Shown piece by piece: positions 1 through 5,544 of a stretch of 5,544 bases of DNA. A program made the translations under genes and the position numbers. The notes below the pieces were generated by a model. The model did no database searches. It had not been told where the DNA came from and was given only the letters and a program-made list of their open reading frames with translations. The DNA is from Firmicutes bacterium UBA4882. GTDB lineage: Bacteria; Bacillota; UBA4882. The DNA lies in contig DHDG01000048.1 in the NCBI GenBank assembly GCA_002399265.1, positions 40,487-46,030 of the forward strand, written 5' to 3'. Position 1 is the first letter of the stretch. Each line of letters starts with the position of its first letter.

Positions 1-1754
1 GCTACATCCTGAAAGAATGCTTTTTCCGCAGTCAAGCGCAACCCGATGTCGCTGCCTTGTCGTGCTCCGCTCTCCAGAGAGTACTGCAGGCGCCCTGTTG
101 TCTTCAGCCCATACTGTTCGAAGTTCTTGGTATAACCGACATCCCATTTGTATTGCATCGCATTATTGGTTGATTGACTTGTGATTAAGAGGTTACTATT
201 CAAGTTGCGGCCGTCCGGCGACTTATGTTGCACCCCGATCCGAAACGTGTGTTGTTGCGAACTATTGTAGTTATCGGCCTTTCTACCCTGATAACCCGTG
301 TTCCAACTAAAGCCATATGCAAGTTGGCCGGTATAATTAGCTTGTAGACTTTGACTGCGCCGGGTTACTTCCGCACTGCCATCCAGGTTGTCTGCCAACC
401 CGGAATAACTGAAGTTAAGCCGATCTCCATTTGCGAACAGTTTGTCCCCGCGGATCGCATATTGATAACCCCCGCCTTCGACTGCAGCAAGCGGTGACAT
501 GCTTATCAAAGGATAGGAAGCTTGCAGCATCATTAAGTCCGCATCCCAAAAGATGCCGCCCAATGCGGTCGCGCCTTGAATCCTGAAAGCGCCACCCCTT
601 TGCTCCCCAAAGCCATAGATGAATTCCGAGCGCAGCATCCCTTGCTTTAAAGCAAAGTCGTATTGCGCCCCAAGCACCTTGGTCTTGTTGTCGCCCACCT
701 GCAACAGATAGAATTGGTTCTTAACCTTTTCGGTTTGCCAGCTGTAAGTTGCGCCGAGTGTGCTCATGGAAGAGATCCCGATCCCATAAGTGCTGGCGGA
801 CGTTCCCTGAAAGAGATTCCATTGCCCGCCAAGGCCGCCTTCAGAAGTCACGCTACCGCCCACGCCGCCATTACTAAGGCAAGTACCTTTAAAACCTGCC
901 CCAACCTGTATCAGCCCGGAATCAAACGGAATACTGATATCACCATGCTGCGCGGCAAAGTACTTGTTCTGCCAGCTGAGCGCGTACTGATCGAGATGCA
1001 CATAAAGGTGTCCGAAATTGGGCTCACTAATCAAACCGGGATGATCCGCCACACTGGCCACAAACTGCAATGAGAGCCGATTGCCTTGCGATTGCAGGTA
1101 GGAAGAAAACTTGAAGGTTTGCCCAAATTTCCGCAAGGGGAACAAAGAAATACCTAAACTACTGGTCAGACTGGCATCAAAGCTCGCCTCAGGCCTTTGC
1201 TCTGCAGCTGTAGGCGTAGCTGCGATAACGAAATGCCATTGTCGCCGGCTGCGATTGCCTGCCATGTCAACGGCCTCGATTTGCACCCGATGCCGCCCTG
1301 CCGGCAAGGCAACCTGCGGCTGGTAACGAATCCTCCACTCTTTGGCAGTGCCTATCTCCTGCAGATCCATCCGCTCAATGAGGGCGGCCGCCGTCACATC
1401 GACCCCGTCGACGCTGATGCTGATGGCATCCCGCTCTACTCCCGATTCCGCATCGCTGACTTGCCCCTCCAGCCAAGGGCGGTCATCCACAATAGTGACG
1501 CCCTCCAAAGGCTGGATAATAGTGATCCGGGGCGGTTCCGAATCCGTAAATGGTGGCGGCGAGGACGACACGATCTCTTCCTCAGCAGCACGGGCCGGTA
1601 CCGCTCGCATGACAACTAAGGCGAACAGAACTGTGATAGCCAGCGTCGCAAGGATTTTACCCGCGCAGGAGCAGATCCGTCTGGAACTACCCCAGGCATT
1701 ATCTAAAGTAAAACTCTTTTCCGCTTTCGTAGCTGCTTTCATTCCTTTATTCAT
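1..1754 (-). CDS. Exported Ig-like plus beta-barrel-like protein, probable outer-membrane protein (partial, 3' end outside window)
   Basis: The frame is open from an ATG at 1754 to the left edge, giving 584 codons with no stop, so the C-terminus is missing. Residues 1-33 are a long basic n-region, 34-48 a hydrophobic core (ILATLAITVLFALVV), and AVPARA|A near residue 56 is a good signal peptidase I site. Residues 57-74 are a Ser/Pro/Glu linker. Residues 75-178 form an Ig-like domain, from PPRITIIQP through SVDGVDVT and LPAGRHRVQIEAVDMAGN, of the kind common in bacterial surface proteins. From about residue 190 onward the chain is a long run of short amphipathic strands with alternating polar and hydrophobic or aromatic residues and Gly/Asn turns (for example FKFSSYLQSQGNRLSLQF). 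This is what an outer-membrane barrel looks like, but no family is recognised. A Gly-rich stretch lies at 285-310. The start is 2 bases after the LRR gene stop. An in-frame TGA just upstream excludes an earlier start. The only SD-like sequence, AAGG, directly abuts the ATG, so translation probably depends on coupling to the LRR gene. It appears richer in G+C than the LRR gene. Role inferred: outer-membrane partner or anchor of the LRR protein. Confidence 0.85.
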   Translation of the reverse strand, partial: MNKGMKAATKAEKSFTLDNAWGSSRRICSCAGKILATLAITVLFALVVMRAVPARAAEEEIVSSSPPPFTDSEPPRITIIQPLEGVTIVDDRPWLEGQVSDAESGVERDAISISVDGVDVTAAALIERMDLQEIGTAKEWRIRYQPQVALPAGRHRVQIEAVDMAGNRSRRQWHFVIAATPTAAEQRPEASFDASLTSSLGISLFPLRKFGQTFKFSSYLQSQGNRLSLQFVASVADHPGLISEPNFGHLYVHLDQYALSWQNKYFAAQHGDISIPFDSGLIQVGAGFKGTCLSNGGVGGSVTSEGGLGGQWNLFQGTSASTYGIGISSMSTLGATYSWQTEKVKNQFYLLQVGDNKTKVLGAQYDFALKQGMLRSEFIYGFGEQRGGAFRIQGATALGGIFWDADLMMLQASYPLISMSPLAAVEGGGYQYAIRGDKLFANGDRLNFSYSGLADNLDGSAEVTRRSQSLQANYTGQLAYGFSWNTGYQGRKADNYNSSQQHTFRIGVQHKSPDGRNLNSNLLITSQSTNNAMQYKWDVGYTKNFEQYGLKTTGRLQYSLESGARQGSDIGLRLTAEKAFFQDV

Positions 1755-1756
1755 CC

Positions 1757-4700
1757 TTAATGATCATCCGCCTCGCCAAAATCAAATCTGCCAAATCCAA
1801 ATCCTTGACGGTAGCTATCCCAATAGAAAGTCACCGTGGCTTCGATCTCGTAACTGACAGTATTAGTCAACTTAATGGTGATGGTATGCCACCCATCGGA
1901 TAGGTCCGCAGGCAGCAGATAAAAGATGGCATTTCCAGACGGTGTGATAGTCTGCTCAGCACCATCATCAATCTTGATTGTTAGCGTCGCGATTTCTTCG
2001 ATTTCGCCGGTTATTTGCGCTAGTACTAATGAGCCACTATTAATATTGACCGGGTTGCTCTCTTCATTGTCAGCAGTCGGCTTGACGAAGGTAATGCGAT
2101 GGGTCTTAACTGTTAAAGTTGCCGTCGCACTAAAGGCTTCGCCTGAAACACCATTCCTGGTATTGATCACTTTACATCTATACTGGTGTCCATTGTCGGT
2201 ATAGGTAACGGGCGGCGTGGTGTAGCTATTATTCGCCGCCCCGTCAACACTAGTCCAGACGCTTCCGCCATCGGTTGACAATTGCCACTGGAAACTTAAG
2301 ACGCCACCCGCCCCGGCATCCGCTACTTCAGCTGTGACGCTGAAGGTTACGGTAGCCCCTTCGAGGGCCGTAATATCTTGCGGCTGATTGACGATCGTTG
2401 GGCTGGCCACTACGCTCAAAGTTGCTGGATTGCTAAAGATCGTAGCACTAACGCCCTCCCGAGTATTAATCACTTGACACCTGTACTGGTGGCCATTATT
2501 AGCGAACGTAACTGCCGGTGTGGTATGGCTATTAGTTGTGGCCTCGTCGATATTACTCCATACACTTCCGCCATCAGTTGACTGTTGCCATTGGTAACTT
2601 AAGACGCCGCCTATTCCGCTATCCGCAACTTCAGCTATGACGCTAAAGGTCGCGGAAGTTCCTTCGGCAACGACATTATTCTGTGGCTGACTGGTGATTG
2701 TTGGGGTTGCCGCCACATTTAATATGGCTGGATTGCTGAATACTAACGCAGTAATTTCATCCTTAGTGTTGGTTACAATGCATCTGTATTGATGTCCATT
2801 ATTAGCAAACGTAACCGCCGCTGTGGTATAGCTGTTTCCCACTGCGTCCGCGATATCACTCCAACTGTTTCCCCCATCTGTTGACTGTTGCCATTGATAG
2901 CTTAGGATTCCTCCTGCATCAGCATCAATTGCCGTAGCAGTGACACTGAAGGCCGCGGCAATACCGGTGGCAACTGTAATGTTCTGCGGTTGCACCACAA
3001 TTTCAGGCTTTACGGGCCCTATTAATAGAAATTTGTTTGTCCCTAATCTTAACTCTGGAAATGTAGCATTAGTCATCAGACAGTAGATGATTTGCTCCCC
3101 AAAACCATGCTCGAACGTGAATATTCCGTTCACGGAGGTGGCGGGCTCAATTTCCCAACCGTAACGATACCAGGTAAAAACGGTGTCCACTCCATTAACC
3201 GCCGATACTGCTGATAAATCAATCTCGCTGCCGATGACCACTTTGCCTCCGCTGCCAACTTGTATTTGATTCTGTGGGGAATAGGTGTATATAGTACCGT
3301 CAAAAAATGGCAGCGTGGTAAAGGTCAGTTGGTTGGAATAACAGAAGAGTCTATCTAAAGCCGTACAGCCGCTCACATCTAGCGCGGTTAGTTGGTTGGA
3401 GTTGCAGAAAAGATATTCCAAAGCCGTACAGCCGCTCACATCTAGTGAAGTCAGTTGGTTATTGTAACAGTAAAGATGTTTCAAAGTCATGTGACCCCTC
3501 ACTTCTAGTGAGGTTAGTTTATTGTAACCACACCCAAGCCAATATAGAGCTGTACACCCGCTCAAATCCAGCGCGGTTAGTTGGTTGGAAGCGCAGGAAA
3601 GTTTCGTTAACGTGGCGAAGTCGCTCATCTCTAGCGCGGTCAGTCGGTTGGAATCACACACAAGCTCCACTAAAGCCGTGCAGTCACTTACATTGAGTTC
3701 GGCCAGTAGGTTGGACTTACAGGAAAGTTTCGTTAAAGTGGCTAATCCGCTTACATCCAGCGCGGTTAGTCGGTTGTCGTCACAGTGAAGATAATCCAAA
3801 GCCGTACATCCGCTCACATTGAGTTCGACCAATAGGTTAGACTTGCAGGAGAGTGTCGTTAAGGTGGTTAATCCGCTCACATCTAGTGAGATCAGTTGGT
3901 TGGAATCACACACAAGCTCCACTAAAGCCGTACAGTCACTCACATTGAGTTCGGACAGTAGGTTGGACTTACAGGAAAGTTTCGTTAAAGTGGCCAATCC
4001 GCTCACATCTAGTGAGGTCAGTTGGTTGGAATCACATACAAGCTCCCCTAAAGCCGTACAGCCACTCACATCGAATTCGGTCAATCGGTTGGAATCGCAG
4101 AAAAGTGTTGTTAAAATGGCAGATCCGGTCACATCTAGGGAGGTTAGTCGGTTGGTGCCACAGCGAAGAGAATTTAAAGCCGTACAGTCACTCACATTGA
4201 GTTCGGCCAATAGGTTGGACTTGCAGGAGAGCGTCGTTAAAGTGGATAATCCGCTCACATCTAGTACGGTCAGTTGGTTAGAACTGCACCCAAGTTCCTC
4301 CAAAGCCGTACAGTTGCTTACATCTAACATGGTCAGTTGGTTGTCACTGCACGAAAGTATCACTAAAGCCGTACAGCCGCTCACATCTAGTGAGATCAGT
4401 TGATTATCAAAGCAGAAAAGTCTTTTTAAAGATGTACAGCCACTCACGTCTAGTGAAGTTAGTTGGTTGAAGTAATTGTAAATATTCCCCAATTCTGTAC
4501 AATCACTCACATCCAGGTCACCAACCAGGCCTTTCTCAGACCAAATAATGCCCCAAACCCTTTTTTCCGCTCCGTTAAACCATACAACCCCATCCCAAGT
4601 AGTCGGATCTTCCGGGTTATAACTCGCACTTATTTTATCGCCATTCTTGCCGACCCCGTTTGGCAGCTCCAAAAAAGCCACCAACTTCTGGTAATCGTTT

Positions 4701-4849
4701 GCGTTATAGCCCGCAGGGGTGTCGTAGGCACGGACACCTTGGGATGTTGAACAAAACACTATCACTGATAATAAAACTACAACCCCCAAGACGATTCCGG
4801 TTGATCTACTACAGAGATGGGTAATTCTCTTGAGCCAGTCTCTTAACAA
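1757..4849 (-). CDS. Secreted cysteine-type leucine-rich-repeat protein with three Ig-like domains
   Basis: This is a complete 1030-residue protein. The start is TTG at 4849: an in-frame TAG lies just upstream, a GGAGGGG site sits 5 bases before the TTG, and the first internal Met is inside the repeats. Residues 1-41 are a signal peptide (basic start, hydrophobic core 18-32, cleavage after GVRA at 41). Residues 42-111 are an N-terminal cap typical of secreted bacterial LRR proteins (NDYQKLVAFLELPNG, then KRVWGIIWSEKGLVG). Residues 112-510 are 19 tandem LRRs of 21 residues, consensus LDVSGCTALxxLxCxSNQLTs. Residues 511-613 are a beta-rich linker domain (TWYRYG, YTYSPQNQ). Three Ig-like domains follow at about 614-713, 715-814 and 816-915, each with a QWQxSTDGG core and NNGHQYRC or DNGHQYRC. 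Residues 916-1010 form one more beta-sandwich-like domain, and 1011-1030 a tail containing QGFGFGRFDF and ending GEADDH. No catalytic motif is seen. By family knowledge such proteins bind surfaces or other proteins; the ligand is unknown. No LPXTG, S-layer homology or choline-binding anchor is visible. It is the first gene of a likely two-gene unit with the barrel gene 2 bases downstream. Confidence 0.95.
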   Translation of the reverse strand: MLRDWLKRITHLCSRSTGIVLGVVVLLSVIVFCSTSQGVRAYDTPAGYNANDYQKLVAFLELPNGVGKNGDKISASYNPEDPTTWDGVVWFNGAEKRVWGIIWSEKGLVGDLDVSDCTELGNIYNYFNQLTSLDVSGCTSLKRLFCFDNQLISLDVSGCTALVILSCSDNQLTMLDVSNCTALEELGCSSNQLTVLDVSGLSTLTTLSCKSNLLAELNVSDCTALNSLRCGTNRLTSLDVTGSAILTTLFCDSNRLTEFDVSGCTALGELVCDSNQLTSLDVSGLATLTKLSCKSNLLSELNVSDCTALVELVCDSNQLISLDVSGLTTLTTLSCKSNLLVELNVSGCTALDYLHCDDNRLTALDVSGLATLTKLSCKSNLLAELNVSDCTALVELVCDSNRLTALEMSDFATLTKLSCASNQLTALDLSGCTALYWLGCGYNKLTSLEVRGHMTLKHLYCYNNQLTSLDVSGCTALEYLFCNSNQLTALDVSGCTALDRLFCYSNQLTFTTLPFFDGTIYTYSPQNQIQVGSGGKVVIGSEIDLSAVSAVNGVDTVFTWYRYGWEIEPATSVNGIFTFEHGFGEQIIYCLMTNATFPELRLGTNKFLLIGPVKPEIVVQPQNITVATGIAAAFSVTATAIDADAGGILSYQWQQSTDGGNSWSDIADAVGNSYTTAAVTFANNGHQYRCIVTNTKDEITALVFSNPAILNVAATPTITSQPQNNVVAEGTSATFSVIAEVADSGIGGVLSYQWQQSTDGGSVWSNIDEATTNSHTTPAVTFANNGHQYRCQVINTREGVSATIFSNPATLSVVASPTIVNQPQDITALEGATVTFSVTAEVADAGAGGVLSFQWQLSTDGGSVWTSVDGAANNSYTTPPVTYTDNGHQYRCKVINTRNGVSGEAFSATATLTVKTHRITFVKPTADNEESNPVNINSGSLVLAQITGEIEEIATLTIKIDDGAEQTITPSGNAIFYLLPADLSDGWHTITIKLTNTVSYEIEATVTFYWDSYRQGFGFGRFDFGEADDH
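1778..1807 (-). other. C-terminal QGFGFGRFDF motif of the LRR protein
   Basis: This segment encodes residues 1015-1024, followed by GEADDH and the stop. It matches, in 8 of 10 residues, the last ten residues of the protein encoded upstream at 5130-5159. At DNA level 23 of 30 bases agree. Four of the seven differences are synonymous third-position changes and one more gives the conservative Asp/Glu change. The aromatic and Gly-rich composition suits a terminal beta-strand or a recognition tag. Its function is unknown. Confidence 0.6.
2105..3010 (-). repeat. Three tandem Ig-like domain repeats of about 303 bp
   Basis: These encode residues about 614-915 of the LRR protein. Each copy starts with a PxIxxQPQ strand, continues through FSV(T/I)A, a GG(V/I)LS(Y/F)QWQ core strand, a STDGGxxW hairpin, a YTT or HTT strand, and ends with NGHQYRCxVxNT and a final strand to LxV. 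Copies 2 and 3 are the closest pair over their central parts. Each has one Cys, in HQYRC, and none in the B-strand position that would complete the classical Ig disulfide; the core Trp of QWQ is kept. They probably act as a rigid spacer holding the LRR domain away from the C-terminal tail; this role is inference. Confidence 0.9.
3320..4516 (-). repeat. Array of 19 tandem 63-bp leucine-rich repeats
   Basis: The array covers residues 112-510 of the LRR protein: 19 units of exactly 21 codons with no insertion or deletion. The consensus is L-D-V-S-G-C-T-A-L-x-x-L-x-C-x-S-N-Q-L-T-s. Position 14 is Cys in units 2-19, and position 6 is Cys in 12 units, giving 30 cysteines in the array. Unit 1 is divergent (GNIYNYFNQL) and acts as a transition from the N-cap. 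After unit 19 the chain breaks into TTLPFFDG, which caps the array. From unit 5 to unit 18 the units alternate between two types. Confidence 0.95.
3635..4264 (-). repeat. Higher-order 126-bp (two-LRR) repeats within the LRR array
   Basis: Units 5-14 group into five 126-bp dimers. A dimer has a first unit like LDVSGLATLTKLSCKSNLLAE and a second like LNVSDCTALVELVCDSNQLTS. By hand alignment, the dimers at 3635-3760 and 3887-4012 differ at about 10 of 126 bases and share an exact stretch of about 39 bases. The dimer between them (3761-3886) resembles the one at 4139-4264 more closely. This pattern suggests duplication of a larger four-unit block, or gene conversion, within the gene. The dimer at 4013-4138 is the most divergent of the five. 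Confidence 0.8.
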
Positions 4850-4854
4850 AACAA

Positions 4855-4861
4855 CCCCTCC
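4855..4861 (-). promoter_or_regulatory. Shine-Dalgarno site that fixes the TTG start of the LRR gene
   Basis: The minus strand reads GGAGGGG, then 5 bases, then TTG at 4849. This is a strong match to the anti-SD of 16S rRNA. It supports the TTG start, because the first TTG after the site opens a frame that stops almost at once (TTG TTT TGT TAA) and no ATG lies nearby. Confidence 0.85.
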
Positions 4862-4872
4862 AAACTACTCGT

Positions 4873-4884
4873 GCAGTTAACTGC
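4873..4884. promoter_or_regulatory. 12-bp perfect palindrome at the predicted transcription start, possible operator
   Basis: The sequence GCAGTTAACTGC is a perfect inverted repeat just downstream of the candidate -10 element, where a repressor could block transcription. About one such 12-mer is expected by chance in a window of this size, so only its position makes it notable. No adjacent regulator gene is visible to pair with it. Confidence 0.25.
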
Positions 4885-4885
4885 T

Positions 4886-4917
4886 ACTATATAAACTTGT
4901 TCGTCATATTTTGTCAT
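4886..4917 (-). promoter_or_regulatory. Candidate sigma-A-type promoter of the LRR/barrel operon
   Basis: On the minus strand ATGACA (4917-4912, five of six matches to TTGACA) is followed after 18 bases by TATATA (4893-4888). An overlapping TATAGT (4891-4886) is a better -10 match but sits at 20 bases. The predicted transcript would start near 4880, leaving a leader of about 30 bases before the TTG, which contains the ribosome-binding site. It lies downstream of the terminator at 5036-5071, where a new promoter is expected. A weaker alternative is TTGCAA with AAATAT at 17 bases, slightly upstream. Assigned by eye only. Confidence 0.45.
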
Positions 4918-5035
4918 TTCGGTAAATGTTGCAAGATTCGCCATATCTCGTCTGTTTCCTCTCCGGCAGTTGCCACCCTCTACCAATGCCCTCCCGTAAC
5001 TCCACGTCCACGCCCGTCTTTGCTTCACTTACGCG

Positions 5036-5071
5036 AAAAAGCCCCTCTTCGCGCCAACGTTTGAAGAGGGG
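5036..5071 (-). terminator. Rho-independent terminator of the upstream gene
   Basis: Read on the minus strand, CCCCTCTTC and GAAGAGGGG form a perfect 9-bp stem (5071-5063 with 5050-5042) around a 12-base loop, followed by C and five T residues (5040-5036). It begins about 55 bases after the stop codon of the gene at 5127 and separates that gene from the LRR transcription unit. The T-tract lies only on the minus-strand side, which fixes the direction. Confidence 0.85.
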
Positions 5072-5126
5072 ATAAGCATCATTGACTCTTATTGATTATT
5101 GATTATCGCAAGCGTGCTCTCAATTA

Positions 5127-5544
5127 CTAAAATTCAAATCTTCCGAAGCAGAACCCTTGCGCATCTTCTTCGCCAGTCTTCTTATTACGCGCGCCTGCGC
5201 TGGTCTTATCCGAAGCATAATAAGCAATCGTCATCTTCTGGCAGCGCCAGATTCCCTGCAGATTGACCATCTCGCAGACTATCTGGCCTACGTCTGTAAC
5301 AGTCTGCGGGATTTCCGGTTCCTGTGCTTGTTCCTTAATCTTAAAAGGAACCATGGCGATGGCACCGCTGGCGCTCATGTTGCTGAAAACGATCGTCCCT
5401 AATTCCATGGTCAGGACATAACCATGGCCTGTCAGAGGTGCCTGCCGCCAATGCAATTGCTTTTCCTGATCTTCTTCTAATTCGGTTTTGAGTGTAGTGT
5501 AATTTTTATCATAGGAGCCGGTTCCTTCGCTAATAGTCAGCTTA
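5127..5544 (-). CDS. Unrecognised beta-rich protein, C-terminal 138 residues (5' end outside window)
   Basis: The frame is open from the right edge to a TAG at 5127-5129. A TTG at 5456 could be taken as a start, but the frame continues upstream for 29 more codons (KLTISEGTGSYDKNYTTLKT and onward) with no stop, so the gene almost certainly begins outside the window. The visible part has a charged segment (ELEEDQEKQ), then beta-strand-like stretches (GYVLTMELGTIVFSN, GAIAMVPFKIKEQ, TVTDVGQIVCEMV, RCQKMTIAYYAS), a basic/acidic linker, and a C-terminus of QGFCFGRFEF. It has two cysteines in the C-terminal strands (IVCEM, WRCQK) and one in the tail. No family is recognised. The tail motif is shared with the LRR protein, linking this gene functionally or evolutionarily to the locus although it has its own terminator. 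It could be the end of another surface or secreted protein; this is inference, since the N-terminus is not visible. Confidence 0.8.
   Translation of the reverse strand, partial: KLTISEGTGSYDKNYTTLKTELEEDQEKQLHWRQAPLTGHGYVLTMELGTIVFSNMSASGAIAMVPFKIKEQAQEPEIPQTVTDVGQIVCEMVNLQGIWRCQKMTIAYYASDKTSAGARNKKTGEEDAQGFCFGRFEF
5130..5159 (-). other. C-terminal QGFCFGRFEF motif of the upstream protein
   Basis: These are the last ten codons before the TAG stop. The peptide agrees with residues 1015-1024 of the LRR protein except for Cys/Gly and Glu/Asp. Here the motif is at the extreme C-terminus and ends in Phe, whereas in the LRR protein six more residues follow. The preceding sequences of the two proteins are not visibly similar. 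Confidence 0.6.

Noticed and set aside
663..1857. Plus-strand open frames opposite the barrel-like gene.
   Set aside because: The minus-strand frame is continuous over 584 codons with a signal peptide and clear domain structure. The plus-strand products are low-complexity or basic and lack convincing starts.
3445..4403. Several plus-strand open frames opposite the LRR array, the longest 194 codons.
   Set aside because: They are by-products of the 63-bp repeat on the other strand: a repeat whose length is a multiple of three keeps antisense frames open. They show only the same 21-residue periodicity and no start signals.
3320..4516. Regular 63-bp repetition considered as a CRISPR array.
   Set aside because: There is no repeat/spacer division: the whole unit is coding, varies along its length, and translates as LRRs.
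4843..5028. 61-codon minus-strand reading frame with a GTG start, ending across the LRR start codon (TTGTTAA), which could be a leader peptide.
   Set aside because: It spans the candidate promoter, so the predicted transcript would not contain most of it. It has no well-placed ribosome-binding site, no recognisable protein character, and starts right after the terminator.
5081..5104. Short ATTGATT direct repeats (two exact copies at 5091-5104, a near copy at 5081).
   Set aside because: Too short and AT-rich to mean anything alone; they lie between a stop codon and its terminator.
5127..5456. A complete 109-residue small protein starting at TTG 5456.
   Set aside because: The frame stays open upstream to the window edge, and there is no ribosome-binding site before this TTG, so it is the end of a longer gene.

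Overview
The window reads as a small cell-surface locus. Everything I can support as coding lies on the minus strand, so transcription runs from high to low coordinates. The LRR gene starts at a TTG codon behind a strong GGAGGGG ribosome-binding site, and the exported proteins carry Ig-like and cysteine-type leucine-rich repeat modules. This suggests an anaerobic, Firmicutes-like bacterium. The most downstream gene looks like an outer-membrane beta-barrel, which would fit a diderm (two-membrane) lineage. This taxonomic reading is inference: the window holds no rRNA or housekeeping gene.

Layout in transcription order: (1) 5544-5127 is the 3' end of a gene whose start lies outside the window. 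It encodes a beta-rich protein I do not recognise, ending in QGFCFGRFEF. (2) 5071-5036 is a rho-independent terminator closing that unit. (3) 5035-4850 is an intergenic stretch with a candidate sigma-A-type promoter, a 12-bp palindrome near the predicted transcription start and a strong Shine-Dalgarno site. (4) 4849-1757 is a complete 1030-residue secreted protein: signal peptide, N-terminal cap, 19 LRR units of exactly 21 residues, a linker domain, three Ig-like domains of about 101 residues, a last beta-sandwich-like domain, and a C-terminal tail containing QGFGFGRFDF. (5) 1754-1 is a gene starting 2 bases after the LRR stop codon and running off the left edge. It encodes a signal peptide, one Ig-like domain and a long beta-strand-rich region resembling an outer-membrane barrel.

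The LRR and barrel genes are almost certainly co-transcribed and probably translationally coupled. A reasonable model is a surface adhesion or recognition module: the LRR/Ig protein as the displayed part and the barrel protein as an outer-membrane partner or anchor. The most interesting observation is that the LRR protein and the unrelated protein upstream share a ten-residue C-terminal motif, QGF[GC]FGRF[DE]F. Its codons differ mainly at synonymous positions, suggesting selection on the peptide. It may be a sorting, anchoring or partner-recognition tag. The LRR array also has a strict two-unit alternation and signs of recent internal duplication.
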